A stretch of DNA of 32,759 nt from JANFXS01 sp022791155 (GCA_949743895.1 CATJUX010000058.1:1-32759), one strand, 5' to 3'. Counted from the first letter of the stretch, positions 17,131 to 26,336 are shown. Numbers and translations are program-made. The notes: generated by a model from the sequence alone, not told the origin.

Positions 17131-18228
17131 TCAGTTGCGTATATAATAGAAATTTTCGTCAGGAACAGTCCCTCCAACAGATTCCGGATTGAGCTCGTGG
17201 ATGATTGCAAGGAAGTTGTCAACAAGGCGAAGCATTTTTGTGCCTTCAATATATTTCAAATTGCTTGAGGGTATTGCCGCCTGAGCCAGTTCTTTGTCAT
17301 CAAGAATTCCATAACCAACAATATATTCCGCCGCTTTTTCTGGATCATCAATTGTTTCATCCATGAAATAATCATACTCGTCCATAAACTTTCTGAAGTC
17401 CTTTTCATTTTCTTCCAAAAAACTGCGTCTCACAACAATGCATCCCATTGGAAGCGTGTTTGCCACATTTTCTTCCTCATATGAATACTCATCCCACACT
17501 TCCGACAAATCCACAGCTCTGTTGAGCCCTTCAACTTTCTTTTCTGCCATGGTTGCAAACGGCTCTGGAAGCATGGCAACATCGGCCTCGCCGGCTGCAA
17601 TGGCCGCCACGGCGTCTGAATGGCTTGCAACAAACTCAACAGTTGCGTCTGTGACACCCGATTTTGACAAAATCAAGTTAAGCACATATTCAGGCACAGC
17701 CCCTTGACCAGCGGAAACAATCGTTTTTCCACTCAGATCAGCAGCGCTTGAAATGCTTTGGCCATTTTCGACTATATATAAGTTCCCAAGCGTGTTTATT
17801 GCGGCAATCAAAACATCGCCATTTGTTTTGTTGTACAATGATGCTGCCATGTTCACAGGAACAGCCGCAACATCTGCATCACCGTTTAATATTTTGGCAG
17901 TGACCTCACTTGGAGTGTTCAAAACCTCAAACGAATAGTTGCCAAACACAAAACCATTTTCATTTTCATTCATAAGCATTGCCGCGCCCATGGCTGTTGG
18001 GCCTTTCAAAAGCGCAATTTTCATGAGGGTTTTGTTGGCGCGTCTGTCCTCTGGCGTTTCTCCTGGATCAACGTTGTCGTCTTCCTCGGCCTGCTTGTCG
18101 TCATTTTGTTCTGGCGGCTGTTGAACCTGTTCGTTTCCACTGCTTCCCGGGTCATTTGTTTTGCTGCATCCTGAAAAAGCAAATGCCATAATGGCCAAAG
18201 AGAGAAAAATGCACATTATTTTTTTCAT
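17131..18228 (-). CDS. Substrate-binding lipoprotein of the ABC importer
   Basis: A 365-residue periplasmic-type binding protein of the nitrate/sulfonate/NMT1-like class. The N-terminus has a lipoprotein signal (MKKIMCIFLSLAIMAFAFSG then Cys21) with an FSGC lipobox, then an acidic Gln/Glu/Asp-rich linker to about residue 60. The binding fold starts at LMKIALLKGPTAMGAAM and includes DADVAAVPVNMAA and the hinge SGKTIVSAGQG. Substrate is unknown: nothing seen separates aliphatic sulfonates from thiamine precursors or other small anions. The start is ATG 18228, eight bases after AAGGAGG; an upstream ATG at 18255 would include the binding site. It is first in an operon with the permease, ATPase and CorC genes. 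Confidence 0.9.
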   Translation of the reverse strand: MKKIMCIFLSLAIMAFAFSGCSKTNDPGSSGNEQVQQPPEQNDDKQAEEDDNVDPGETPEDRRANKTLMKIALLKGPTAMGAAMLMNENENGFVFGNYSFEVLNTPSEVTAKILNGDADVAAVPVNMAASLYNKTNGDVLIAAINTLGNLYIVENGQSISSAADLSGKTIVSAGQGAVPEYVLNLILSKSGVTDATVEFVASHSDAVAAIAAGEADVAMLPEPFATMAEKKVEGLNRAVDLSEVWDEYSYEEENVANTLPMGCIVVRRSFLEENEKDFRKFMDEYDYFMDETIDDPEKAAEYIVGYGILDDKELAQAAIPSSNLKYIEGTKMLRLVDNFLAIIHELNPESVGGTVPDENFYYIRN

Positions 18229-18269
18229 CAAAATTTCCTCCTTCTGAAATTTCATTAAAATTTATGTTC

Positions 18270-18298
18270 ATAAAACGGCCTTTCAGTTTGAAAGCCAA
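18270..18298 (-). promoter_or_regulatory. Promoter of the importer operon with an inverted repeat in its spacer
   Basis: Minus strand: -35 TTGGCT (18298-18293), 17-base spacer, -10 TTTTAT (18275-18270). An inverted repeat (GGCTTTC with GAAAGGCC, 18277-18296) fills the spacer and could be an operator, or the end of the DHFR-like transcript, which stops about 30 bases upstream. The -10 is only fair. Confidence 0.4.
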
Positions 18299-18328
18299 AT
18301 GAATATATCCAAATTTTCAAACCGAAAT

Positions 18329-18859
18329 TCATGTCTTTTCATAAACCAAATCAGTTATGCCGTCATAACTTTCAGTTTTGATCAACCGCAGTTTAAGTTC
18401 ATTTTCAAAATTACCAAAAAGGCGTATGCCGCTTCCCAAAACCGTTGGTATAATTGAAATATGGTAAACATCAATCAAGTTTTCCAACATAAGCTGATGA
18501 ACAACATTTGCCCCTCCACAAATCCATATGTTCTTTCCATTTTTGTTCATCAAACGTTTCACCACATGGCACGGATTTTCATTTGTGAAAATGATTTTTT
18601 CTTCCGACAAAACATTTTTGTGGGTGAACACATAGCTTGTCAAATCTGAATATATCCACTTTTGGGGCGAAAGTTCTTCAGCCACCTGACGATATGTGTT
18701 CCAGCCCATGACCACTGTGTCCACATTTTTTATAAACTCCTGATATGTCCCTGAGTCATCTGCACATTCATCATGCCCATTCAGCCAGTCCACGCCGCCA
18801 TCACTGTCTGCTATATAGCCATCAAGGCTCATGGCAATGAACAAAACAACTTTCCTCAT
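18329..18859 (-). CDS. Dihydrofolate reductase-like protein (RibD C-terminal domain family)
   Basis: A 176-residue cytoplasmic reductase-like protein of the RibD-C/DHFR fold, similar in type to YwjB/YyaP. Motifs are the N-terminal MSLDGYIAD, VMGWNTYRQV, the NADPH-binding-like IWICGGANVVHQLM and the C-terminal PTVLGSGIRLF. Such proteins bind NADPH but their substrates are mostly unknown; true trimethoprim-target DHFR has other residues. The start is ATG 18859 with AAAGG upstream. It precedes the importer operon on the same strand, separated by about 100 bases with a hairpin. Confidence 0.88.
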   Translation of the reverse strand: MRKVVLFIAMSLDGYIADSDGGVDWLNGHDECADDSGTYQEFIKNVDTVVMGWNTYRQVAEELSPQKWIYSDLTSYVFTHKNVLSEEKIIFTNENPCHVVKRLMNKNGKNIWICGGANVVHQLMLENLIDVYHISIIPTVLGSGIRLFGNFENELKLRLIKTESYDGITDLVYEKT

Positions 18860-19281
18860 AAATCAATTCTGCCTTTCAATGTCTATGCTGTCAATTCTGC
18901 CTCATTTTTATATCTCAAAAATATATTTCCCATTTTTGCTTTAATTTGACAACGGAACACAAGCAATATCAGTTTCATGTTCTAAGCCAAAACACTCTTC
19001 GCAAATCGACAAAAAAATAAATTTCCAAACTCTTTTCATGAAATAACGGCCCAGCAAGCACAACTTATGTTTTAATGACGCTGAAAACACTGCCCTCTTA
19101 AAGCCGCACCAATTCATGTATTATAACAAAATATTTATAAAAAAACTATTAAAATTTTATTAATTTATCATTTTCCCTGTCTTGTGCCCGAATGCCAAAT
19201 TTTTTCACAAAGTTCCGCCAAACACAGCAATGCTTTTGCATCGCCCCTTTTTCATTTGCCTCTCAAAAAGTGCGTTTTGTC
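18860..19281. other. Intergenic region upstream of the DHFR-like gene
   Basis: About 420 bases with no gene. A minus-strand -10 TATAAT (19125-19120) could start the DHFR-like transcript, but its -35 (TAGTTT) is poor, and the leader would be about 250 bases. The region from 19120 to 19170 is almost only A and T. No clear terminator for topB was found. Confidence 0.4.
18863..18902. repeat. Direct repeat of 12 bases before the DHFR-like gene
   Basis: TCAATTCTGCCT occurs at 18863-18874 and again at 18891-18902, 28 bases apart. The first copy is next to the ribosome binding site and start codon of the DHFR-like gene. It may be a regulator site or chance. Confidence 0.4.
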
Positions 19282-21390
19282 TCACATGCGTTTCAAATTT
19301 ATCAGCTCTATTCCTCCATTTGTGTTTTCATTATAAACAATGTCGGCCTTGCCCCTTTCACCCGTTTGAGGGAGTGTGCATTCAATCCCCTCAACCTTTT
19401 TGTTTTTAAGCAGTTTTTTAATTGTTTTGCTGTCTATATTATATCCATAAATTTTCAAAGAATCTTTCCAAATTGTAAATTTGCATCCATTTTTCCAGTT
19501 TCCGCAAAAAAATGCTTTGCTGTTTTCAAACACATTCCCTTTTCCGCATTTGGGGCACTTGCCAAGGCCGCCTTTGTTCCTTGAGCGGTTTTCCTCTTCA
19601 AAAACAACTCCACTTTCCTTGCCGGAGTCCTCAATCAAAAAATGCACAAATCTGCATATGCTTTCCATAAATTTTTCTTCATTTATGTTTCCCTTTTCAA
19701 TTGAAGCCAAGCCCTTTTCCCACTTCCCTGTTGTAAGCGGGCTTTTCAACTCGTTTGGCAAAACTTCAATGAGTTTTTCGCCTTTCTCAGTTGGCAAAAG
19801 CGTTTTTCCTTTTCTTGTGACATATCCAACTTCAATGAGCCTTTCTATTATTGACGCTCTTGTGGCCGGGGTGCCAATGCCCCCGTCTTTGAGCATCTCT
19901 TTCATTTCCTCATCGTCTATGAACCTTCCGGCATTTTCCATTGCTGACAGAAGCCCCGCTTCAGTGTATGGCTTTGGCGGTGATGTTTTCTTTTTGACAG
20001 CTTTTGCCAAAACTATGTCTATGTTCTCCCCTTCCGCAACATGAGGCAAAGGCGTTTCGCTGTCATTTTCAGAATCACCATATATGGCAGTCCATCCCGG
20101 CGAAATGACTGTTGTTCCCTTCGAAACAAACCTCTCGTTCATGCAGTTCACAACAACCCTTGTGACATTGAAAACATGGTGTGCATAAAAAACAGAAATG
20201 AACCTAAGCGCTATAACATTGAAAACTTCTCTTTCATCAGAAGTCAGTTTTTGAACATTGAAATTGCATTCAGCTGGAATTATCGCATGATGATCCGTGA
20301 CTTTTGAATTGTCTATAATTCGCTTTGAAAAAGGAAGTTTTTTCATCTCCAAAACCGGCTTCAAAACATGTTTATAATCCTCCAAGTTGTTAAGCTTTTT
20401 CAAAACAATGCCAACTTTTGGCGCCATGTCATCACTCAAATATCGGCTGTCTGTGCGTGGATATGTAATCATTTTTCTTTTTTCATAAAGGCTTTGGGCA
20501 ATTGAAAGTGTCTTTTTTGCCGAAAACCCAAACTTTTTGTTGCAGTCTCTTTGCAATTCCGTCAAGTCATATAAAAGCGGCGGCGGCACACGGTTTTCTT
20601 CATCTTCAATCTTTTCCACAACGCCAGTTTTTTTTGAAACTTTCTTTGCAATTTCAAGCGCTTTTTCTTTGTCAAATATTTTTGTTTCAGAATATTTTTC
20701 CAAAAACCACGTTCCTTTGAAGCTTTCATAGTCGGCCACAACTTCATAATATTCCTTCGATTCAAAAGCCTCAATTTCCTTTTTTCTTTCAACAATTATG
20801 TTCAGCGTTGGCGACTGAACGCGCCCTATCGACAAAAGCGAGTTATATTTGAGTGTGTATGCCCTTGACGCATTCATTCCAACAAGCCAGTCCGCTTCAC
20901 TTCGGCATTTTGCGCACTTATAAAGCCTGTCATATTCATTTGAGGGTTTGAGATTTTCAAAACCGTTTTTGATGGCTTTGTCTGTCATGCTTGAAATCCA
21001 CAGTCTTTCAAATGGTTTGTGGCAATTTACATATTCATATATATACCTAAATATAAGTTCTCCCTCGCGCCCACTGTCAGTGGCGCATATTATGCTGTCA
21101 ATGCGGCTGCTGTTCATAAGTCTTTTAAGAATTTTGAGCTGTTCTTTTGTTTCGTTGATGGCTTTCAGCTTCATTTTTTGCGGAATTATGGGCAAATCTT
21201 CAGCGCGCCACTTTTTCAGCCGCTGATCATAATCCTCAGGATCACAAAGAGCAATCAAATGACCAATGGCCCAGCTGACAACATATTTCTCGCCATAGTT
21301 GTAGCCGTTTTCCTTTTTTTCAGCTTTCAAAACTCTTGATATGTCACGCCCCACAGACGGCTTTTCTGCAACAACAAGTATTTTTCCCAT
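19282..21390 (-). CDS. topB: DNA topoisomerase III
   Basis: A 702-residue type IA topoisomerase that decatenates and relaxes single-stranded or negatively supercoiled DNA. The Toprim domain opens the protein (VVAEKPSVGRDI, then ATDSGREGEL with the acidic metal site). The catalytic tyrosine is Y310 in MITYPRTDSRYL. GLLSAMENAG and GIGTPATRA are typical of the family. A C-terminal four-cysteine zinc ribbon (C612, C615, C629, C636: CPKCGKG...CGNWKNGC) completes it. Length is normal for Firmicute TopB. Start ATG 21390 has AAAGG upstream. The neighbouring genes upstream encode another type II pair, making a topoisomerase-rich region. Confidence 0.96.
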   Translation of the reverse strand: MGKILVVAEKPSVGRDISRVLKAEKKENGYNYGEKYVVSWAIGHLIALCDPEDYDQRLKKWRAEDLPIIPQKMKLKAINETKEQLKILKRLMNSSRIDSIICATDSGREGELIFRYIYEYVNCHKPFERLWISSMTDKAIKNGFENLKPSNEYDRLYKCAKCRSEADWLVGMNASRAYTLKYNSLLSIGRVQSPTLNIIVERKKEIEAFESKEYYEVVADYESFKGTWFLEKYSETKIFDKEKALEIAKKVSKKTGVVEKIEDEENRVPPPLLYDLTELQRDCNKKFGFSAKKTLSIAQSLYEKRKMITYPRTDSRYLSDDMAPKVGIVLKKLNNLEDYKHVLKPVLEMKKLPFSKRIIDNSKVTDHHAIIPAECNFNVQKLTSDEREVFNVIALRFISVFYAHHVFNVTRVVVNCMNERFVSKGTTVISPGWTAIYGDSENDSETPLPHVAEGENIDIVLAKAVKKKTSPPKPYTEAGLLSAMENAGRFIDDEEMKEMLKDGGIGTPATRASIIERLIEVGYVTRKGKTLLPTEKGEKLIEVLPNELKSPLTTGKWEKGLASIEKGNINEEKFMESICRFVHFLIEDSGKESGVVFEEENRSRNKGGLGKCPKCGKGNVFENSKAFFCGNWKNGCKFTIWKDSLKIYGYNIDSKTIKKLLKNKKVEGIECTLPQTGERGKADIVYNENTNGGIELINLKRM

Positions 21391-21500
21391 ATTTCATTGC
21401 CTTTCTCAACAGTGTGCACAACTTGTCAAATGAACTCACAGATGTTCTCATTTTAAGCCATGTTTTCGAATCCATAAAATTTTGACAACATTAAACTGTA

Positions 21501-21737
21501 TCATTCCAGTTTTTTTCCGCATTCAGAGCAATATTTTGGCAGTTTTTCTTTGAAGCTAAAATGTTTGCCGCAATGCGGACACTTGCAAAATGCATATCCC
21601 TGAACAGCGCCCAAAACAACAACAAATATCCCAAAATATATAACAACTCCATTTTCAAAAAAAACTCCCAACAAAATAATTGCCGTGCCAATCAAATATA
21701 TGGCATTCAACAGATGATAGCTTGTTTTATAGTTCAT
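21501..21737 (-). CDS. Small membrane protein with C-terminal zinc ribbon
   Basis: A 78-residue protein with two hydrophobic segments (about 9-27 and 30-46) and a C-terminal double CxxC (CPHCGKHF and CSECGKK), a pattern seen in short clostridial membrane zinc-ribbon proteins. Function is unknown. The frame opens at 21767, but ATG 21737 has GGGAGTG six bases upstream and starts just before the first helix. It has its own promoter (21778-21806) and is 110 bases upstream of topB on the same strand, so the two may share a transcript. Confidence 0.75.
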   Translation of the reverse strand: MNYKTSYHLLNAIYLIGTAIILLGVFFENGVVIYFGIFVVVLGAVQGYAFCKCPHCGKHFSFKEKLPKYCSECGKKLE

Positions 21738-21777
21738 TTGTTTCACTCCCAAAAATTGCACACCCATTTTTCTGACT

Positions 21778-21806
21778 ATTTTATCATGCAGTTTTCCTCA
21801 TTTCAA
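21778..21806 (-). promoter_or_regulatory. Promoter of the small zinc-ribbon membrane protein (and perhaps topB)
   Basis: Minus strand: -35 TTGAAA (21806-21801), 17-base spacer, -10 TAAAAT (21783-21778). It gives a leader of about 35 bases. Confidence 0.6.
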
Positions 21807-21873
21807 CAGATTGTTAAATATTAAAAAATATGCCTGAAACAGTCTGTGCCAAAACTGACTAAAAACCCCCTCG

Positions 21874-21902
21874 TTGACACAACATAAATTTGAGTATAAA
21901 AT
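21874..21902 (+). promoter_or_regulatory. Distal promoter of the parE-like gene
   Basis: A perfect -35 TTGACA (21874-21879), 17-base spacer, -10 TAAAAT (21897-21902). It is the best promoter in the window by consensus and would give a leader of about 170 bases. Confidence 0.7.
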
Positions 21903-22000
21903 TAGCCAAATGCCAAAAGCATGTTCTTTTTTTTAATATATATTGTGTCCAAAATGGCGTTTTTTGACATATGATGTTCTAAATCATGTTGTCTTTAAAC

Positions 22001-22030
22001 TTGACAATTTAATCGAAACTAATGTATTTT
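22001..22030 (+). promoter_or_regulatory. Proximal promoter of the parE-like gene
   Basis: TTGACA (22001-22006), 18-base spacer, TATTTT (22025-22030). A further TTGACA at 21964-21969 has no matching -10. An inverted ATGAT/ATCAT pair lies between 21971 and 21987. Confidence 0.45.
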
Positions 22031-22081
22031 AATATTAATTGCTAACAAACAATATGAATAACAATAAGCAGGTGTCATATA

Positions 22082-24055
22082 ATGGTGAAAAAAGACAATT
22101 CATATAACAATGAAAGCATAACATCTCTTAAAGGCGCTGACCGTGTCCGTCTCCGCCCAGGAGTTATATTTGGCTCTGACGGCCTCGAAGGGTGTGAGCA
22201 TTCATTTTTTGAAATTATATCAAACTCAATTGACGAAGCCCGCGAAGGCTTTGGACAGCTGATAGAAGTGACAAGACACGCCGACCGCTCCATAACTGTG
22301 AAAGACTATGGGCGCGGCATTCCTGTGGATTATAACAAAAATGAAGAACGTTATAACTGGGAACTTGTTTTCTGCGAGCTCTATGCCGGCGGGAAATATC
22401 AAAACAATTCAGGAGAAAACTATGAATTTTCGCTGGGTCTCAACGGCCTTGGAACATGTGCCACTCAATATTCATCAGAATATATGGATGTTGAAGTTAT
22501 AAGAGACGGCACAAAGTATAGCCTTCATTTTGAAAAGGGTGAAAACATAGGCGGCCTTGTGAAAGAAAAAAGCAGCTTGACTCAAACGGGCACAACCATA
22601 AAATGGCGGCCCGATTTTGAGGTTTTCACTGATATAAACATTCCTCTGTCATATTTTCAGGATGTCATCAAAAAACAGGCAATTGTCAACAAGGGCCTTC
22701 AGTTCATATTAAATGACGAAGAAAGCAGGAATTCATATGAATTTCTCTATCCCAACGGAATCAAAGATTACATTTCTGAACTCAACTGCGAAAAAGGCAT
22801 ATCATCAATTCAGTTTTGGGAAACCGAAACAAAAGGCCGTGACAGAGACGACAAACCGGAATACAGACTGAAGTTTGAAACAGCATTCTGTTTCAACAAC
22901 GACATCAATTCATTGCAATATTTTCACAACTCAAGCTTTTTAGAATATGGAGGCTCCCCAGACAAGGCTGTTAAAACAGCTTTTGTTTATGCAATAGACA
23001 AATATATAAAATCCTCAAATTTGTATAAAAAAGATGACAAAAAAATCTCATTTGCTGATATAGAGGACAGCCTTATACTCGTTATAAATTCATTCTCAAC
23101 AATAACAAGCTATGAAAATCAAACAAAAAAATCCATAACAAACAAATTTATACAAGAAGCAATGGCCGAGTTTTTCAAGCATCAGCTTGAAATATATTTC
23201 ATTGAAAACAAAATGGAGGCCGACAAAATCGCCTCTCAGGTGCTTGCCAACAAGCGAAGCCGTGAAACAGCCGAAAAAACACGGCTTTCAATACGCAAAA
23301 AGTTGACAGGCAATTTGGACATAAGCAACCGCGTGGAAAAATTTGTGAACTGCCGTTCAAAAGACGTCACAAAACGCGAAATTTATATCGTTGAGGGCGA
23401 TTCCGCCCTTGGCGCGTGCAAGCTCGGCCGCGACGCCGAATTTCAGGCAATAATCCCTGTGAGAGGAAAAATATTAAACTGTCTCAAGTCAGATTATGAC
23501 AAAATATTCAAAAACGACATAATAACCGATCTTTTGAAGGTTCTTGGCTGCGGAGTTGAAATAAAATCAAAACACAATTCCGACATAAACAGCTTTGATT
23601 TGAGCCAGCTCAAATGGAGCAAAATTATAATCTGCACCGATGCCGATGTTGACGGTTTCCAAATCAGAACGCTGATTCTCACAATGCTCTATAGGCTTGT
23701 GCCAACATTGATAAACGAAAAAAAAGTGTTCATTGCCGAATCGCCGCTTTATGAAATCAATTCTGGAAAAAACACATATTTTGCCTATTCCGAAACTGAA
23801 AAAACAGCCATACTTTCCAAAATAAAAGGCAAATATAACATACAGCGTTCAAAAGGTCTTGGCGAAAATCAGCCCGAAATGATGTGGGAAACAACAATGA
23901 ACCCTGCCACAAGAAGGCTGATACAAGTTATGCCTCAGGACATAGTGCAAACTCAGGAAAAATTTGAACTTCTTCTTGGCGAAAACTTAAAAGGCCGAAA
24001 AGAATATATTGAAGAATTTGGGCATCTTTATATTGATTTCAGTGAACTTGCGTAA
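22082..24055 (+). CDS. parE: Topoisomerase IV-like subunit B (divergent clostridial type)
   Basis: A 657-residue type IIA topoisomerase ATPase subunit. The GHKL fold has the ATP-site Glu and Asn in EIISNSIDEAREG, DYGRGIPVD and a lid GLNGLGTCATQ that differs from the common GLHGVG. The QTK loop is SYENQTKKSI near residue 345. The Toprim metal residues are E438 (EGDSA, then LGACKLGRD instead of GGSAKQGRD) and D520, D522, D524 (TDADVDG), followed by RSKGLGENQPEMMWETTM. Sequence differs clearly from the gyrB in this window, which is typical of a second pair in Clostridia. The start is ATG 22082 with AGGTG upstream. It is 43 bases before the parC-like gene, so they form an operon. Topo IV rather than gyrase activity is inferred from its partner's missing GyrA box. 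Confidence 0.9.
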   Translation: MVKKDNSYNNESITSLKGADRVRLRPGVIFGSDGLEGCEHSFFEIISNSIDEAREGFGQLIEVTRHADRSITVKDYGRGIPVDYNKNEERYNWELVFCELYAGGKYQNNSGENYEFSLGLNGLGTCATQYSSEYMDVEVIRDGTKYSLHFEKGENIGGLVKEKSSLTQTGTTIKWRPDFEVFTDINIPLSYFQDVIKKQAIVNKGLQFILNDEESRNSYEFLYPNGIKDYISELNCEKGISSIQFWETETKGRDRDDKPEYRLKFETAFCFNNDINSLQYFHNSSFLEYGGSPDKAVKTAFVYAIDKYIKSSNLYKKDDKKISFADIEDSLILVINSFSTITSYENQTKKSITNKFIQEAMAEFFKHQLEIYFIENKMEADKIASQVLANKRSRETAEKTRLSIRKKLTGNLDISNRVEKFVNCRSKDVTKREIYIVEGDSALGACKLGRDAEFQAIIPVRGKILNCLKSDYDKIFKNDIITDLLKVLGCGVEIKSKHNSDINSFDLSQLKWSKIIICTDADVDGFQIRTLILTMLYRLVPTLINEKKVFIAESPLYEINSGKNTYFAYSETEKTAILSKIKGKYNIQRSKGLGENQPEMMWETTMNPATRRLIQVMPQDIVQTQEKFELLLGENLKGRKEYIEEFGHLYIDFSELA

Positions 24056-24098
24056 TTCATAAAATTCACTGGTGTTTTTGGATTAAAGGAGAATGGTA

Positions 24099-26318
24099 AT
24101 GGCCAAAAAAAACAAACCTTCTGAAGAAAAAGTTATTGAGGAAAAAATACTTCACCAAAATATAACTGACACTTTAGAGCTTAATTATATGCCCTACGCC
24201 ATGAGCGTGATTATTTCCCGGGCAATTCCTGAGATAGACGGGTTCAAACCCTCTCACCGCAAACTGTTGTACACAATGTATAAAATGGGGCTCATGAGCG
24301 GCGGAAGAACAAAGTCTTCCAACGTTGTTGGCCAAACAATGCGCCTCAACCCCCATGGCGATAGCGCCATATATGAAACTCTTGTCCGCCTCACAGAAGG
24401 CAACAGTGCACTTTTGCATCCATTTGTTGACAGCAAAGGGAATTTTGGAAAACAGTTTTCAAGAGACATGGCCTATGCCGCACCGCGCTATACAGAAGTT
24501 AAGCTCGCTTCAATCTGCAATGAAATATTCAGCGACATTGACAAAAACACAGTTGAGTTTGTTGACAACTATGACGGCTCCATGAAAGAGCCCCTTCTGC
24601 TTCCAACCACATTCCCAAACATACTTGTGAACCCAAATCAGGGAATAGCCGTTGGAATGGCAAGCTCCATATGCAGCTTTAATCTCAGCGAAATATGTGA
24701 CGCAACAATCGCCTATATCAAAAATCCGAAATGCGACATTGCAGAATATATAAAATCCCCCGATTTTTCCACAGGCGGCGAAATAATATATGATGAAAAC
24801 GAAATGCGCCACATATATGACACAGGCCGCGGAAGCTTCAAAGTCAGAGCAAAATATACCTTCGACAGCCAAAACAACTGCATTGAGATAACACAAATTC
24901 CATACACAACAACGCTTGAATCTATAATAGACAAAATAATTTCTCTTGTAAAGTCTGGAAAAATACGTGACATAACTGACATAAGAGACGAAACAGATCT
25001 CGGGGGCCTCAAAATTGCCATAGATGTGAAAAAGAACACAAAAGTTGATGTTTTGATGCACAAACTCTACAACATGAGCCCGCTTATGGATTCCTTCAGC
25101 TGCAATTTTAATCTGCTGATTGACGGGCGGCCAAAAACGCTTGGCATAAAAGGCATACTTGACGCATGGATAGCTTTTAGAATGAATTCTGTCAAAGGGC
25201 AACTTTCATATGACATAAACAAAAAGTCTGAAAAGCTTCATCTTCTTGAAGGGCTTCAAAAAATACTTTTGGACATAGACAAGGCAATCAAAATAATCCG
25301 CGAAACCGAGTTGGAAGCCAACGTTGTTCCAAATCTCATGAACGGCTTCAAAATTGACAAAGTTCAGGCTGAATATATTGCTGAAATACGTTTGAGAAAC
25401 ATAAACAAAGAATATATATTAAACCGTTTGAAGGAAATAGAAACTCTGCAAAATGAAATCAAAAGTCTTTCAGACACAGTCGGAAGCGATGCAAAAATCA
25501 AAAATCTTATATGCTCACAGCTGAAGTCTGTTTCAAAAAAATATCACAAGGAACGCAAAAGCGACATTGTTTCAGCCGACAACATTGAAGAAATATCCAT
25601 TGAAGACACAATTGAAGACTATGGAATAAAACTTTTTCTCACAGCAGAAAACTATTTCAAAAAAATCACTCTCGTTTCAATGCGCTCCTCTGGAGAACAA
25701 AAATTGAAGGAAGACGATCACATAATTGTTGACATTGAAACAACAAACCGTGCTGAGATACTTTTCTTTTCAAACAAACAAAATGTATATAAAATGAAAG
25801 CAAATGACGCTGTGGAATGCAAAGCAAGCTCATTGGGTGACTATCTAAACAATATTATCGACATGGAGCCTGATGAAAAAATTATATATATGACAGCCAC
25901 ATATGACTATTCCGGAAATATGATATTCATATTCGAAAACGGAAAAGTGGCCAAAGTTCCGCTCAGCGCATATTCAACAAAAACAAACAGAAAAAAACTG
26001 ATCAATGCCTATTCATCAAAGTCAGCCATAATTTATATATCAAAACTTGATGAAGAACAAGATCTTTTTATGATAAGAGACTGCGACAGAGCAAGCCTGC
26101 TCAACACGGGCCTCATTCCCGTTTCATCAACAAAAAATGCCGCCGGGATACAGGCTTTCACACTCAAAAAGAACAGCTTCATAACACAAGTCATTCCATT
26201 TGATATGTTTGAAAGCGAAAACCCTGAATATTACCGCACGCCAGCGCTTCCAACAAAGGGTCACTTCCTCAAAGACAATGACATTTTCAAAAATAACATA
26301 AAAATGCCAGAAGAATAA
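24099..26318 (+). CDS. parC: Topoisomerase IV-like subunit A (divergent clostridial type)
   Basis: A 739-residue DNA cleavage subunit. The active tyrosine is Y131 in AAPRYTEV; the helix residues linked to quinolone response are S89 and E93 in PHGDSAIYE, the susceptible-type pair. Winged-helix, tower and coiled-coil regions follow (GIAVGMASSICSFNLSEI, then TIQ-like repeats), and a short beta-pinwheel-like C-terminal domain from about residue 500. I see no GyrA-box QRRGGKG-like motif, unlike gyrA, which suggests decatenation rather than negative supercoiling. The frame opens at 24093, but ATG 24099 is six bases after AAAGGAG and is preferred. It shares the parE-like transcript. It ends 109 bases before the flavodiiron gene. 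Confidence 0.9.
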   Translation: MAKKNKPSEEKVIEEKILHQNITDTLELNYMPYAMSVIISRAIPEIDGFKPSHRKLLYTMYKMGLMSGGRTKSSNVVGQTMRLNPHGDSAIYETLVRLTEGNSALLHPFVDSKGNFGKQFSRDMAYAAPRYTEVKLASICNEIFSDIDKNTVEFVDNYDGSMKEPLLLPTTFPNILVNPNQGIAVGMASSICSFNLSEICDATIAYIKNPKCDIAEYIKSPDFSTGGEIIYDENEMRHIYDTGRGSFKVRAKYTFDSQNNCIEITQIPYTTTLESIIDKIISLVKSGKIRDITDIRDETDLGGLKIAIDVKKNTKVDVLMHKLYNMSPLMDSFSCNFNLLIDGRPKTLGIKGILDAWIAFRMNSVKGQLSYDINKKSEKLHLLEGLQKILLDIDKAIKIIRETELEANVVPNLMNGFKIDKVQAEYIAEIRLRNINKEYILNRLKEIETLQNEIKSLSDTVGSDAKIKNLICSQLKSVSKKYHKERKSDIVSADNIEEISIEDTIEDYGIKLFLTAENYFKKITLVSMRSSGEQKLKEDDHIIVDIETTNRAEILFFSNKQNVYKMKANDAVECKASSLGDYLNNIIDMEPDEKIIYMTATYDYSGNMIFIFENGKVAKVPLSAYSTKTNRKKLINAYSSKSAIIYISKLDEEQDLFMIRDCDRASLLNTGLIPVSSTKNAAGIQAFTLKKNSFITQVIPFDMFESENPEYYRTPALPTKGHFLKDNDIFKNNIKMPEE

Positions 26319-26336
26319 AAATTTTATCAATCGCTA

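Noticed and set aside
18329..18859. Trimethoprim-resistance dihydrofolate reductase
   Set aside because: The protein is of the RibD-C/YwjB type and lacks the usual DHFR substrate-site pattern; there is no mobile context.
21432..21447. LexA-like box (GAAC...GTTC)
   Set aside because: The spacing between the half-sites is eight bases; the Firmicute SOS box needs four.
24510..25202. Minus-strand frame of 230 codons
   Set aside because: Antisense to the parC-like gene, whose motifs are certain.
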